DNA from: an uncultured Pedosphaera sp.
Lineage (GTDB): Bacteria > Verrucomicrobiota > Verrucomicrobiia > Limisphaerales > Pedosphaeraceae
Direction: 5' to 3'
Length of the DNA stretch: 64,000 bases
Assembly: GCA_903918755.1 (NCBI GenBank)
Contig: CAIXFN010000067.1
Coordinates: 1 to 64,000, forward strand
A program made the translations under genes and the position numbers. This document shows positions 57,637-64,000 of this stretch, piece by piece (the first letter of the stretch is position 1; each line of letters opens with the position of its first letter). Under the pieces are notes generated by a model. It made no database searches. It had not been told where the DNA came from and worked only from the letters and a program-made list of their open reading frames with translations.

Positions 57637-59421
57637 TCAATTCCCTGATCCCTCAGCGGCGAGATCGAATTTCGCAAATAGCCGGCCCAGCAACCACAAG
57701 CCGAGGGCCGCCTCCACCGCCATGATCAGGGTGGCCCCAACTGCTGCCAGGGGGATGGTCAGACTCAGCGGCAAGGCCAGTGCCTTGCCGGCCAGGACGG
57801 CCACCGCGACCAGGATCGCCGCGGGTAGCAAAGATGCCACGAGCACCAGCAATTGGCCGAGCATGAAGACGATTCGCTGCCCGGTCGCTTCAATCCCGGC
57901 GTTCATCGCCTGCGGTCCGCTGTGGAACCATCCGGGAAACAGCAGGACGGAGGCATTGGGAATGATGAGGGAAACCAGGTTGAGCACCGGCGCGAGCAGG
58001 GCGATGGAGAACCCCAACGCGAGTCGCAAATCAAAGGACAGTTTGCCCTTGCCGAGGCTGGGAAACGCCAGGATCGCAAAAAGGATGAGACACCATTGCA
58101 CCGCGGTGAGGATGGCCGCCGGGGCGAGCAATTCGCCCAACGCCAGTTGCCACCCGGGCAACGGGTAGGTCCGCAGCACATCCATCATGGGCAAATCCTG
58201 CCGGAAATCCTGGCGCATGATTTGCGGCCCCATCACAAAAGAAAAGGCCAGCAATCCGACCGCCAATGGTCCCAGCACCATTGAAAAGTTGTTGGCCCGG
58301 TGCATTTGGGGGGCAACCCCAAAACCCACCGAGACGACGATCAAGAGCATCATGATCCAGAACCGCAGGGTGAAACCCTGTCCCGCGGCAATCAAGTTCT
58401 TCCACAACAATGCCACCGGCGGCCGCCCGCTTGGGCCAAGTTGGAAGGGCGGTCGGGATTTCTTGCGCGTGCCTTCCAGGGGCTGCCTTCGCCCGGAGCG
58501 GATCGCGGTAATTCGTTCGGCCAGCTTGCGGGAGGCCTCGACGGAAGCCTCCTCGAACGCCACATTCGCCCGCACCACCCAGGCGTAATGCAAAACCATC
58601 AGGATCCCGACTGGCCAGATCGCCCGGAAAAAATCCCACCCGTTGGTGGCAAAATAAGGCTTCACCACCAGCCGGAAAGGGTAGAGGACGTAGGGAACGG
58701 GTCCGAATTGCGTCAATTGCCGCACGTAATACTTCAAGTTCGCCCGATCGGCATCCCCATTGCCATTGAATTCCGGCGGTGCCGGCATGGTCTGCCATGC
58801 CCAGGTTCCCACCCAGATCACCAATCCCCCGACCAATCCCAAAACCACCAACCGCCGCGTCCAGGTCGAAATCCCCCGATCCAGCAGCATCGTGCGCGCA
58901 AAGGAGGCACCGTGAAAGTGAAGATCCAGCAGGGACAGCACCAGCCACCAGGACGCGACCCGGAATGGCGCGACTCCGCCCTGGAGGATTCGCCCGGTCA
59001 TCACCGTCAGAATGAGGGTGCCGAAAAACACCGCAATCTGGGACTTCAATAACTTGTAATGAATCAACTTGCGCCGGCTGACCGGTGCCGGAAAGAGAAA
59101 CGCCACCTCCGCCTCCGTAAACACGAGCGCCGCCCGATCCTGCGGCAGCACCCACCCCAGCGTCACAAAGGTGAACAAAGCCAGGGCTCCCAGGGTTTCC
59201 AAGAGCCAGGGCAGGTCTGCGGCCCACTGGCCCGTCCAGCCCGGCGCGTTGGGCTGCCCCCCGTGCGCCGGTCGCAGGAGAAAGCGAAAAAAATAGAAGT
59301 AAAAATACGCCGCGCCAAAAATCGCCCCGATGAGGTATTTCGGCTGCTTCAACCGCCGGAATCGCTGCAGCGTCCGGTTCTTCCAGGAATTGAACTGCAG
59401 GAATACCAGTGCGTCGATCAT
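57637..59421 (-). CDS. ABC exporter permease (putative ABC_export family)
   Basis: A 594-aa membrane protein with about 10-12 hydrophobic segments. The N-terminal FLQFNSWKNRTLQRFRRLKQPKYL-type start and the block FTEAEVAFLFPAPVSRRKLI match the uncharacterised ABC_export permease family. Its ATG overlaps the stop of the ATPase gene (ATGA), making a two-component exporter. Cargo unknown. The pair lies upstream of the PadR-RND operon on the same strand but is separated by 69 bp. Confidence 0.83.
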   Translation of the reverse strand: MIDALVFLQFNSWKNRTLQRFRRLKQPKYLIGAIFGAAYFYFYFFRFLLRPAHGGQPNAPGWTGQWAADLPWLLETLGALALFTFVTLGWVLPQDRAALVFTEAEVAFLFPAPVSRRKLIHYKLLKSQIAVFFGTLILTVMTGRILQGGVAPFRVASWWLVLSLLDLHFHGASFARTMLLDRGISTWTRRLVVLGLVGGLVIWVGTWAWQTMPAPPEFNGNGDADRANLKYYVRQLTQFGPVPYVLYPFRLVVKPYFATNGWDFFRAIWPVGILMVLHYAWVVRANVAFEEASVEASRKLAERITAIRSGRRQPLEGTRKKSRPPFQLGPSGRPPVALLWKNLIAAGQGFTLRFWIMMLLIVVSVGFGVAPQMHRANNFSMVLGPLAVGLLAFSFVMGPQIMRQDFRQDLPMMDVLRTYPLPGWQLALGELLAPAAILTAVQWCLILFAILAFPSLGKGKLSFDLRLALGFSIALLAPVLNLVSLIIPNASVLLFPGWFHSGPQAMNAGIEATGQRIVFMLGQLLVLVASLLPAAILVAVAVLAGKALALPLSLTIPLAAVGATLIMAVEAALGLWLLGRLFAKFDLAAEGSGN

Positions 59422-60164
59422 GGATTTTGCGGCGGCACCCCGCCTTCGCCCGTCGCATGAAAAAAGACTTCCTCCAGATTGGTCGCCCCGTGTTGCTCCG
59501 CATAAATCCGCCGGATTTCCGCCAGCGTTCCGTCAATGACTTTGCGGCCCTTTTTGACGATCAACACATGGGAGCAAACTTCCTCCAACAAATGGAGCAG
59601 GTGCGAACTGATGATGATGGCCGCGCCTTCCCGCGCCCGCCGCAGGATGGAATCCTTCATCCTCCGGATCCCGAGGGGGTCGAGACCCGTCAAGGGCTCG
59701 TCGAAGAAAATGGCTTTGGGCGAATGCAGCAATCCACAGGCGATCACCAGCTTCTGTTTCATCCCTCGCGAAAGCTCGCCGGGCAGCTTGTCGGCCTTGT
59801 CCGCGATTTCCAATTCCTCCAGCAGCGGTCGGGCGAGGCGCTCGTAATCCCGCACCTGGTAAATCCGCGCCGTGAAAGCCAGGTGCTGGGCCACCGTGAG
59901 GTATTCAAACAGCCGCGGTTCGTCGGTGAAAAACGCCAATTCCTGCTTGGCCGCCACCGGCGCGCGCGCCAGGTCATGCCCGCAGATTTGAATCGTGCCC
60001 CGCGTGGGGGGGATGATCCCGGCCAGGCAGCGCAAGGTCGTCGTCTTGCCCGCGCCGTTCGGCCCGACCAGGCCCAGCACCTGCCCCGGTTGCACCGTGA
60101 ACGAGAGCTCGCTCATGGCGACAAAATCGCCGTATAACTTCGTCAGACCCTCGACCGCAATCAT
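59418..60164 (-). CDS. ABC transporter ATP-binding protein
   Basis: A 248-aa ATPase. Walker A GPNGAGKTT, signature LSRGMKQKL (SRGMKQK type, common in ABC-2-like and multidrug exporters), Walker B AIFFDEPLTGLDP. It powers the permease encoded by the overlapping downstream gene. Divergent from thiD. Confidence 0.92.
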   Translation of the reverse strand: MIAVEGLTKLYGDFVAMSELSFTVQPGQVLGLVGPNGAGKTTTLRCLAGIIPPTRGTIQICGHDLARAPVAAKQELAFFTDEPRLFEYLTVAQHLAFTARIYQVRDYERLARPLLEELEIADKADKLPGELSRGMKQKLVIACGLLHSPKAIFFDEPLTGLDPLGIRRMKDSILRRAREGAAIIISSHLLHLLEEVCSHVLIVKKGRKVIDGTLAEIRRIYAEQHGATNLEEVFFHATGEGGVPPQNP

Positions 60165-60251
60165 AGGTTTTGGACCGCCGGTTTCCTGCGTCCGCGCTGT
60201 CGCGAACGGGTGAACCTTAGCGGGTTCCTCGACTGGCGTAAAGCTCCCCCC

Positions 60252-60280
60252 GATTACAAGGAGGAACCGCCATTGTAATC
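60252..60280. promoter_or_regulatory. inverted repeat between the ABC operon and thiD
   Basis: GATTACAA (60252-60259) and TTGTAATC (60273-60280) are perfect arms, 13 nt apart. It may be a regulator site or a transcript hairpin. No TPP riboswitch elements are seen here. Confidence 0.4.
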
Positions 60281-60320
60281 ATTTGATTAATGCCGGCGGC
60301 CCCGGGCGATCCTTTCGCGC

Positions 60321-60349
60321 CTGACAATCCCGACGTGACCGCCTAACCT
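60321..60349 (+). promoter_or_regulatory. leaderless-type promoter of thiD
   Basis: CTGACA (60321-60326), a 17-bp spacer, TAACCT (60344-60349), then six bases to the ATG. Confidence 0.6.
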
Positions 60350-60355
60350 TCCCCC

Positions 60356-61192
60356 ATGGCAAAGACGAAATCCCTGGCCGTGGCGATAACGGTGGCCGGT
60401 TCCGACAGCGGGGGCGGTGCGGGTGTGACCGCGGATGTCCAAACCTTCGCGGCATTTGGCGTGCACGGCACCTGTGCGATTACTTGTGTCACCGCCCAGA
60501 ATCCGGCGGCCATTACCGGACGCCAACCCTGTCGTCCCCGGATTGTTCGCGAGCAACTGGAGGCCGTTTTCGCCGAACTTCCCCCCGCGGCCGCCAAAAC
60601 GGGCATGCTCCATTCCGCCGCCATTGTCCGCACGGTGGTGGAATTTTTCGCCGCACGACCCGGTTTGCCCCTGGTGGTGGATCCGGTAATGGTGGCCACC
60701 AGTGGCGCCCGGTTGCTGGCACCGGATGCCGTGCGCGTGCTGCAAGCCCGGCTCCTCCCGCTGGCCACGCTGATGACACCCAATTTGGAGGAAGTCGCCG
60801 TTTTGCTGGGACGACGCCCCCGGAATGTGGAGGAGATGCGCACCGCCGCCCGCGGTCTGCATGGCCGGTTCGGGGTCGCCGTGCTGGTGAAGGGAGGACA
60901 CCTGGTGGGTTCCCGCACGGCGGTGGACATCTTTTTTGATGGCCGCGATGAACTCTTGCTGTCCGCTCCCTTCCTCCCGGGCCTCCGCACGCATGGGACT
61001 GGTTGCGCTTATTCGGCGGCCATCACCGCGGCTCTGGCGCGAGGTCATTCCCTTCCTGTTGCGGTGGCCCTGGCCAAGGAATTCATGGCGGGCGCCCTCG
61101 CCAACTGTCGCTCCGCTCATGGCCACACTATTCTCGGCTTGCTTTCATCCCCCCCTCCGCCCCTCGGGAGTTTCCCCTCCTTGACTGAATAG
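60356..61192 (+). CDS. thiD: hydroxymethylpyrimidine/phosphomethylpyrimidine kinase
   Basis: Thiamine pyrimidine branch kinase (HMP to HMP-P to HMP-PP). The 278-aa ribokinase-fold enzyme has TVAGSDSGGGAGVTADVQTF at its N-terminus, LVVDPVMVATSGARLL, and the catalytic THGTGCAYSAAI. No other thi genes adjoin it. Starts directly behind its -10 element. Confidence 0.92.
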   Translation: MAKTKSLAVAITVAGSDSGGGAGVTADVQTFAAFGVHGTCAITCVTAQNPAAITGRQPCRPRIVREQLEAVFAELPPAAAKTGMLHSAAIVRTVVEFFAARPGLPLVVDPVMVATSGARLLAPDAVRVLQARLLPLATLMTPNLEEVAVLLGRRPRNVEEMRTAARGLHGRFGVAVLVKGGHLVGSRTAVDIFFDGRDELLLSAPFLPGLRTHGTGCAYSAAITAALARGHSLPVAVALAKEFMAGALANCRSAHGHTILGLLSSPPPPLGSFPSLTE

Positions 61193-61208
61193 TGGCCGGG
61201 GTTAGGTT
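61181..61208 (+). promoter_or_regulatory. promoter of the Pro-rich lipoprotein gene
   Basis: TTGACT (61181-61186) within the end of thiD, a 16-bp spacer and TAGGTT (61203-61208), 15 bp before the ATG at 61224. Confidence 0.5.
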
Positions 61209-61223
61209 CGTCAGACGGATAAG

Positions 61224-61616
61224 ATGGTTATGAAGAAATCAAACTTGCTAATGCCCGTTCTGGCGGTTGCCACCGCCGCGACTTTCCTTTCCGGCTGCGT
61301 CGTCCGCGAAACGCGCTACCGGTATGCGTCCCCGCCGCCGGATATGTACGCCCAGCCGCCGCCGCCTCCGCCCGGTGGTGGCGCCGTGGAAATTGAAGTG
61401 AATGCCCCGCCCCCGCCCCCGCCCGCACCGGATGTCATCACCGTTTCTCCCGGTCCGGAATTCTTGTGGATTCCCGGCGTGTGGATGTGGGAGGGTCGGT
61501 GGGTTTGGCACGGCGGCCATTACGGGCACCGCCCGCGCGCCGGCGTGCGCTGGTACGGTCCCCACTACGTTTATCGCGGCGGACGGCACATATATATCGG
61601 CGGTGGGTGGCGCTAG
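61224..61616 (+). CDS. Pro/Gly-rich lipoprotein with WxxGxW-like repeats
   Basis: A 130-aa predicted lipoprotein. The lipobox is LSGC (Cys near residue 25). The middle part is two proline tracts (PPPPPPGGG and PPPPPPAP); the C-terminal part has Trp/Tyr/Gly repeats (FLWIPGVWMWEGRWVWHGGHYG) like the YXWXXGXW family of secreted proteins. Probably surface or periplasmic and structural. ATG at 61224 or 61230. Confidence 0.7.
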   Translation: MVMKKSNLLMPVLAVATAATFLSGCVVRETRYRYASPPPDMYAQPPPPPPGGGAVEIEVNAPPPPPPAPDVITVSPGPEFLWIPGVWMWEGRWVWHGGHYGHRPRAGVRWYGPHYVYRGGRHIYIGGGWR

Positions 61617-61624
61617 CCAGTGCC

Positions 61625-62080
61625 TCAAGGCAATTGCCAAAGCGGAAGTTCCGCCAATTGCAGCCAATACAGCTGGAATTGTTGCATCAATTCGACCAAT
61701 TGTTCAAACCGGACCGGCTTCACCAGGTAGCTGTTCGCCCCCAAATCATAGGCCCGGTTTACATCCGTCGCTTCCTTCGAGGAACTGAGGACTATCAAAG
61801 GTAGTCGGCGCAGCCCGGGATTGGAACGGACCCAACTGATGAGTTCAAAGCCGTCCTTGCGCGGCATTTTCAAATCCAATAACACCAAACCGGGAAATGG
61901 GTGGCTTTGGCGGTCAGCATACTTTCCCACCCCGCCCAGGTATTGCATGGCTTCGTCACCATCCCGTACTCGGTGCAGCGGGAGGGTCATTCCCACTTTC
62001 TGGCACGCGCGCTCGAGAAAAAAGACGTCATTATCGTCATCTTCCACCAGCAACATGGATTGCGCCTTGGTCAACGGCAT
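61625..62080 (-). CDS. single-domain response regulator (CheY/Rcp1-like)
   Basis: A 151-aa receiver-only protein. Acidic pocket EDDDND (13-18), phospho-acceptor Asp69 in VLLDLKMP, Ser in VLSSSKE and Lys121 in YLVKPV are all present. No output domain follows. It resembles Rcp1-type partners of phytochrome or hybrid kinases. The cognate kinase is not adjacent; the membrane protein at the right edge is a possible candidate. Confidence 0.92.
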   Translation of the reverse strand: MPLTKAQSMLLVEDDDNDVFFLERACQKVGMTLPLHRVRDGDEAMQYLGGVGKYADRQSHPFPGLVLLDLKMPRKDGFELISWVRSNPGLRRLPLIVLSSSKEATDVNRAYDLGANSYLVKPVRFEQLVELMQQFQLYWLQLAELPLWQLP

Positions 62081-62114
62081 GGGACAGCTTCCGCCCGCCC
62101 CGTTATTTCGGCAA

Positions 62115-62144
62115 TGGTTTTTTGGCCCGGCCTTGTGCTAGTCT
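62115..62144 (+). promoter_or_regulatory. leaderless-type promoter of the TIM-barrel gene
   Basis: TGGTTT (62115-62120), an 18-bp spacer, TAGTCT (62139-62144), then six bases to the ATG. Confidence 0.4.
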
Positions 62145-62150
62145 CGGGCC

Positions 62151-62963
62151 ATGAAATTCGCCATTTGCAATGAAATCTTCTCCGGCTGGAAATTGGCGGA
62201 TGTCATGGAGTTTGCCGCCCGGACCGGTTATCAGGGGCTGGAGATCGCGCCTTTCACCCTCGCTCCCGCAGTCACCGCGGTAACGCCCGCCGAACGCCGG
62301 GAAATTCGTGCCACCGCCGAACGCACTGGCATTGAGATTTGCGGCATCCATTGGGTCCTGGTCCAGGCCGAGGGCATGTATTTGACTCATCCCGAGCCCG
62401 CCGTGCGCACCCGCACTTCCTCCTATTTGTGTGATTTGGTGGACTTTTGCGCCGATTTGGGCGGACGGGTCATTGTCGTCGGTTCCCCGAAACAACGCAG
62501 TCTGCTTCCCGGGGTCACCCCGGCCCAGGCCTGGGACTGGGCGGCCGCCACCTTTCGCGATTCCGTCCGGCGCGCCGAAGATCGGGGCGTCACGCTCTGC
62601 TTGGAGCCCCTGGCGCCCGCCGAAACGGATTTTATCAATACCGCCGCCGCCGCCCTGCGCTTCACCCGTCAATTCAACAGCCCCAATTTCAAAATCATCC
62701 TCGACGTCAAGGCCATGTGTTCGGAGCCGGATTCAATTCCCGCCATCATCCGGGCCTGCGCGCCGGATTTTGCCCATTTCCACGCCAATGATCGCAATCT
62801 CAAAGGCCCGGGCTTTGGTGACGTCGATTTTGGGCCCATCGCGGCCGCCCTCCGTGAAGTGGATTATCAGGGCTATGTCTCGGTCGAGGTGTTTTCTTTC
62901 GCGGAAGGGCCTGAAGTCATCGCCCAACGCAGTCTGGAATATCTGCGCTCCCGCTTCGTTTGA
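62151..62963 (+). CDS. sugar phosphate isomerase/epimerase (xylose isomerase-like TIM barrel)
   Basis: A 270-aa member of the AP-endonuclease-2/xylose isomerase-like superfamily. MKFAICNEIFSGWKLADVMEFAARTGYQGLEI opens the barrel (two blocks of the first strands), and metal-binding positions lie in LCLEPLAPAETDF, ILDVKAMCSE, HFHANDRN and VSVEVFSF. Likely a cytosolic sugar epimerase or isomerase; substrate unknown. Confidence 0.85.
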   Translation: MKFAICNEIFSGWKLADVMEFAARTGYQGLEIAPFTLAPAVTAVTPAERREIRATAERTGIEICGIHWVLVQAEGMYLTHPEPAVRTRTSSYLCDLVDFCADLGGRVIVVGSPKQRSLLPGVTPAQAWDWAAATFRDSVRRAEDRGVTLCLEPLAPAETDFINTAAAALRFTRQFNSPNFKIILDVKAMCSEPDSIPAIIRACAPDFAHFHANDRNLKGPGFGDVDFGPIAAALREVDYQGYVSVEVFSFAEGPEVIAQRSLEYLRSRFV

Positions 62964-63071
62964 CGGGCCCGGGCCGATCGGCGATGGGCGGGGATCATTC
63001 GGGACTTTACAAAAGTGTGACAACTCTGGGCGCGGTGCAGTGATTAGGATACATACGGATAACGTCACCCC

Positions 63072-64000
63072 ATGTTCCGCCCAATCATTAAGCGTCCCCC
63101 GAGCTTTTTCTGGCCCGGTTTGCTGATCCTGCTCCCGGTCGTCGTGCTGACCGCGGCGGGGCTTTCGGCATTGCGGAGGGATCGCATCCTGGCGGAACAG
63201 GAAGCCCGCGAACAGGCCGGTAGTCTGGCCAGCCGCCTGGCCCAGACCCTGGGAGAGGAGCTGCTTCGCGAGTTGGCCCGCTATCGGCAAGCGGTTTACT
63301 CCGCCGGCTTGCAACCTTTTTATTCGGCGCAGTTGCCGCCGCCGGACACAATTTTATCGCAGTTGCCGGAATTGGACGTCCCTCCGGATTATCCACCTGT
63401 CCCCCGGCCACCGGGTTGGTTGACCGAATTGTCTCCGCAGCAACTGGACCTTTGGCATGCGGCGCAACAGGCCGAATTCAGCCACAGCGATTTAGCGGTC
63501 GCCCATACCGCGGCGCAGGCGTTTCTCGCCACCCAGCCGCCACCGGGCGCGCGGGCCAACGCGGAATATTTGCTGCTCCTTTGGCAGGCCCGGGAATTGT
63601 CCGCGGATGCGGCGGTCGCACTCCTGACCAATTCGCTCGGGTCCTGGTCCAGGGAAACGAGTGAGTCCGGCCTGCCCCTCCGCCAATTGGTCTGTTACCA
63701 GGTACTCCAATCGTTGCGCGACGATGCCGGCCTCCCGGATGCCGTGCTTCAATCGGTGGCCTCAGCCAGCCTGGCGACTCCGACCCTCCTCTCCGAACGT
63801 CTCATCGCGGAAGCAATCCGGGTCGCCGGACGGGACCCCGAGGGTCACCCCCGTGGAGGTGTCGCCACCTTGTCCGCCCAATGGCAGGCGGAAAACCGCG
63901 CCCGGAGCATTTTGTCTAATTTTCGCGGGCAGTATCCGCCAAATTCCTGGAGCAATGGTTTTTATTGGCTTACGATGGACGAGAATTCTTACTTGGTGGG
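63072..64000 (+). CDS. membrane-anchored protein, N-terminal part (possible sensor kinase), runs off the window
   Basis: An open frame from the ATG at 63072 continues to the window end (309 codons seen). One membrane helix lies at about residues 12-32 (FWPGLLILLPVVVLTAAGL), followed by a coiled-coil-like charged stretch (DRILAEQEAREQAGSLASRL) and a large Leu/Ala/Gln-rich extracytoplasmic region. This layout is seen at the N-terminus of sensor histidine kinases in related bacteria. No kinase motif is within the window, so the function is uncertain. Confidence 0.55.
   Translation, partial: MFRPIIKRPPSFFWPGLLILLPVVVLTAAGLSALRRDRILAEQEAREQAGSLASRLAQTLGEELLRELARYRQAVYSAGLQPFYSAQLPPPDTILSQLPELDVPPDYPPVPRPPGWLTELSPQQLDLWHAAQQAEFSHSDLAVAHTAAQAFLATQPPPGARANAEYLLLLWQARELSADAAVALLTNSLGSWSRETSESGLPLRQLVCYQVLQSLRDDAGLPDAVLQSVASASLATPTLLSERLIAEAIRVAGRDPEGHPRGGVATLSAQWQAENRARSILSNFRGQYPPNSWSNGFYWLTMDENSYLV

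Noticed and set aside
60165-60355. TPP riboswitch upstream of thiD
   Set aside because: The conserved CUGAGA and ACCUGAUC-type blocks are missing, and the promoter abuts the start codon.

Overview
The window reads as a chromosomal segment of a Gram-negative, GC-rich heterotroph. Outer-membrane proteins, LpxD, a SurA-like chaperone and a TolC-type efflux system support the Gram-negative call. The style of several proteins (GYF-domain membrane proteins, PadR-linked membrane proteins, acidic GyrB insertion, LpxD/GlgC/PdxA variants) fits the PVC group, most likely Verrucomicrobiota (Pedosphaera/Limisphaera-like). That placement is an inference from protein character, since no rRNA is present. Nearly all sequence is housekeeping or metabolic; I see no phage, IS element, integrase or CRISPR array.

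Layout. 1-550: the C-terminal Fis-type helix-turn-helix of an NtrC-like regulator with no visible start, a 16-bp parS-like palindrome, and the pgi terminator. 0.5-4.3 kb: pgi, a Gfo/Idh/MocA oxidoreductase and a LysR regulator. 4.3-11.5 kb: a nitrogen-acquisition operon, porin-urtABCDE, preceded by a well-formed sigma-54 (-24/-12) promoter and a leader that folds into three consecutive hairpins. 11.5-14 kb: hisD-hisC. 14-24.5 kb: an outer-membrane barrel, GYF-domain membrane protein, small membrane protein, galactokinase-like enzyme, phosphatase, family-4 uracil-DNA glycosylase, DedA protein, pyrE, a GHELTH-containing membrane protein, ptsN-like EIIA and argS. 24.5-30 kb: dnaN, cysteine desulfurase, a sulfite-oxidase-like molybdoenzyme and btpA on the minus strand; nrdR with a coupled unknown gene, and a HIT protein on the plus strand. 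30-37 kb: tRNA-Ser(GCT), mfd, a zinc-ribbon protein, a cyclophilin, a PadR/Wzz-like pair and tRNA-Ile(CAT). 37-47.7 kb: a second Gfo/Idh/MocA oxidoreductase, lpxD, an esterase, a Rieske/cytochrome b-c fusion pair, gyrA and gyrB. 48-64 kb: a SurA-like chaperone, pdxA, glgC, a PadR-controlled RND-MFP-TolC efflux operon, an ABC exporter pair, thiD, a Pro-rich lipoprotein, a response regulator, a TIM-barrel isomerase and the start of a membrane protein at the right edge.

How genes work together. The porin plus UrtABCDE form a complete outer- and inner-membrane uptake route for urea or short amides under probable nitrogen (sigma-54) control. The Rieske protein and the fused cytochrome b/diheme c form a compact bc-type quinol oxidase. 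The efflux operon carries its own repressor and all three envelope components. dnaN, gyrB, gyrA and the parS-like site suggest an origin-proximal region, although dnaA is not here.

Most unusual observations: many genes have a TANNNT -10 hexamer ending 6-7 nt before the start codon and no ribosome-binding site, implying widespread leaderless transcripts; the cytochrome b has Arg in place of the fourth heme-ligand His; a Wzz-like protein is fused to an ADOP-permease-type N-terminal prefix; and the structured sigma-54 leader of the urea operon.
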